Source: Scatomorpha sp964535405 (GTDB taxonomy: Bacteria > Bacillota > Clostridia > Oscillospirales > Oscillospiraceae). Taken from it: DNA of 23,038 nt. The translations under genes were made by a program, and so were the position numbers. Location of the stretch: the NCBI GenBank assembly GCA_964535405.1, contig CAZHUG010000035.1:1-23038 (forward strand), in the 5' to 3' direction. Numbering within the stretch: position 1 is the stretch's first letter; each line of letters opens with the position of its first letter. The notes under the pieces were generated by a model that was given only the letters and a program-made list of their open reading frames with translations, was not told the origin of the DNA and did not search any database. Of this stretch, positions 22,249 to 23,038 are shown one piece after another.

Positions 22249-23038
22249 GTGTTTTTCTTCCATTTGGTGCCCTGAGGTGTATCGATCAGTTCAATACCCT
22301 CGGCTTTGAACTCGTCGCGGATGCTGTCGGCCTTTGCAAAGTCGCGGGACTTTTTGGCGGCGGCACGCTCGGCGATCAATGCGTCAATGCGCGGGTCGCT
22401 CTCAACCTCGTCCTGCGCCCTGAGTTTTGCGGCGCCCTCTATGAGATCAAGGCTCAGCACGAGGTCAAAGTCAGCCAGGGCCGCAAGCTTCGTGGCGTCG
22501 TTCGTGTCTGCCTTCAGCGTGTCATAAAGCGAGGTGATGGCAAGTGAGGTGTTCAGGTCCCTATCCATTGCCTCCACAAAGCCTTCCTTGAGCGCAGAGA
22601 GCGCAGCCCCGTCCACTGCCTCTCCTGTATCCTTGAGGGTCGCGATGCGGGCTATGAGCTTCTGGTAGGCCACTGCGGCGTTGTCTAGGTTTTCCCAGGA
22701 AAAGACCAGACTCTTGCGATAATGGCTCTGCAGACAGAAAAAGCGGTAGGCAAGGGGGTTATAGCCCTTCTCAATGAGTAGCGAGACCGTCAGAAACTCG
22801 CCCTTGGATTTGGACATTTTCCCGCTGGTAGTGTTCAAGTGGAGGACGTGCATCCAATAATTGCACCATTTGTGGCCTAAATAGGCCTCAGACTGGGCAA
22901 TTTCGTTGGTGTGGTGGGGAAAGGCGTTATCTATGCCGCCGCAGTGGATGTCGAGATCCTCGCCCAGATGTTTTAAGGATATGCCGGAGCACTCAATGTG
23001 CCAGCCGGGATAGCCGACGCCCCAGGGGGAGTCCCATT
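22245..23038 (-). CDS. cysS: cysteinyl-tRNA synthetase, C-terminal part (cut by window end)
   Basis: This class I aminoacyl-tRNA synthetase attaches cysteine to tRNA-Cys. The visible 264 residues begin within WDSPWGVGYPGWHIECS and include zinc/active-site motifs GWHIECS and HCGGIDNAFPHHTNEIAQSEA, then KMSKSKG, the second class signature. The helical DALR-type anticodon-binding region (SWENLDNAA...) follows, with the usual Lys-rich end (QGTKWKKNT). The N-terminal HIGH motif lies beyond the window. The gene reads leftward, and its stop overlaps the -35 box of the tRNA-Trp promoter. Confidence 0.96.
   Translation of the reverse strand, partial: WDSPWGVGYPGWHIECSGISLKHLGEDLDIHCGGIDNAFPHHTNEIAQSEAYLGHKWCNYWMHVLHLNTTSGKMSKSKGEFLTVSLLIEKGYNPLAYRFFCLQSHYRKSLVFSWENLDNAAVAYQKLIARIATLKDTGEAVDGAALSALKEGFVEAMDRDLNTSLAITSLYDTLKADTNDATKLAALADFDLVLSLDLIEGAAKLRAQDEVESDPRIDALIAERAAAKKSRDFAKADSIRDEFKAEGIELIDTPQGTKWKKNT

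Overview
The window looks like a chromosome segment of a Gram-positive, anaerobic gut-type Firmicute, probably close to Oscillospiraceae/Ruminococcaceae. This is inferred from strong AGGAGG-type ribosome sites with some TTG/GTG starts, SLH-anchored surface proteins, a Firmicute-style lipoprotein signal and moderately high GC in the core genes. No species can be named from sequence reading alone.

Region 1 (73-7300) is a compact plus-strand gene set: an ABC importer of the FbpABC/AfuABC type (ATPase, fused double permease, lipoprotein binding protein), then a PfkB-family phosphofructokinase-like kinase, a class II ketose-bisphosphate aldolase and an AraM/EgsA-type sn-glycerol-1-phosphate dehydrogenase. 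There are no long gaps, and a hairpin sits after the binding-protein gene. All three enzymes meet at dihydroxyacetone phosphate (DHAP), so an import-and-catabolism route for a phosphorylated sugar or polyol is a reasonable hypothesis. The substrate is not readable from the sequence.

Region 2 (7436-13816) is one giant secreted gene of 2126 codons. It encodes a signal peptide, a probable beta-propeller region, four LamG-like modules and four X2/Ig-like modules in an A-B-B-A-A-B-B-A order, a helical FIVAR-like segment, a Cys/His module and three SLH domains. It is probably a cell-wall-attached glycan or matrix-binding protein.

Region 3 (about 14014-22112) is an integrated, decayed genetic element of about 8.1 kb in the 3' end of a tRNA-Trp gene. 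A 47-bp direct repeat of the tRNA 3' part lies at both ends, and the intact tRNA is at 22113-22188 on the minus strand. The element carries a tyrosine integrase that has lost its N-terminus, two remnants of hicB antitoxin genes, an S24/XRE repressor with its middle deleted, an apparently intact orphan HsdR_N-type nuclease gene with its own promoter and terminator, a large SLH-anchored GGGIY-repeat adhesin with its own promoter, a small membrane protein behind a near-consensus promoter, and a 5'-truncated unknown protein. No relaxase, capsid, replication or excisionase gene is visible, so it looks like a genomic island or a prophage/ICE remnant that keeps its cargo.

Region 4 (22113-23038) is core chromosome on the minus strand: tRNA-Trp with its own promoter overlapping the end of cysS, and the C-terminal part of cysteinyl-tRNA synthetase, cut by the window edge.
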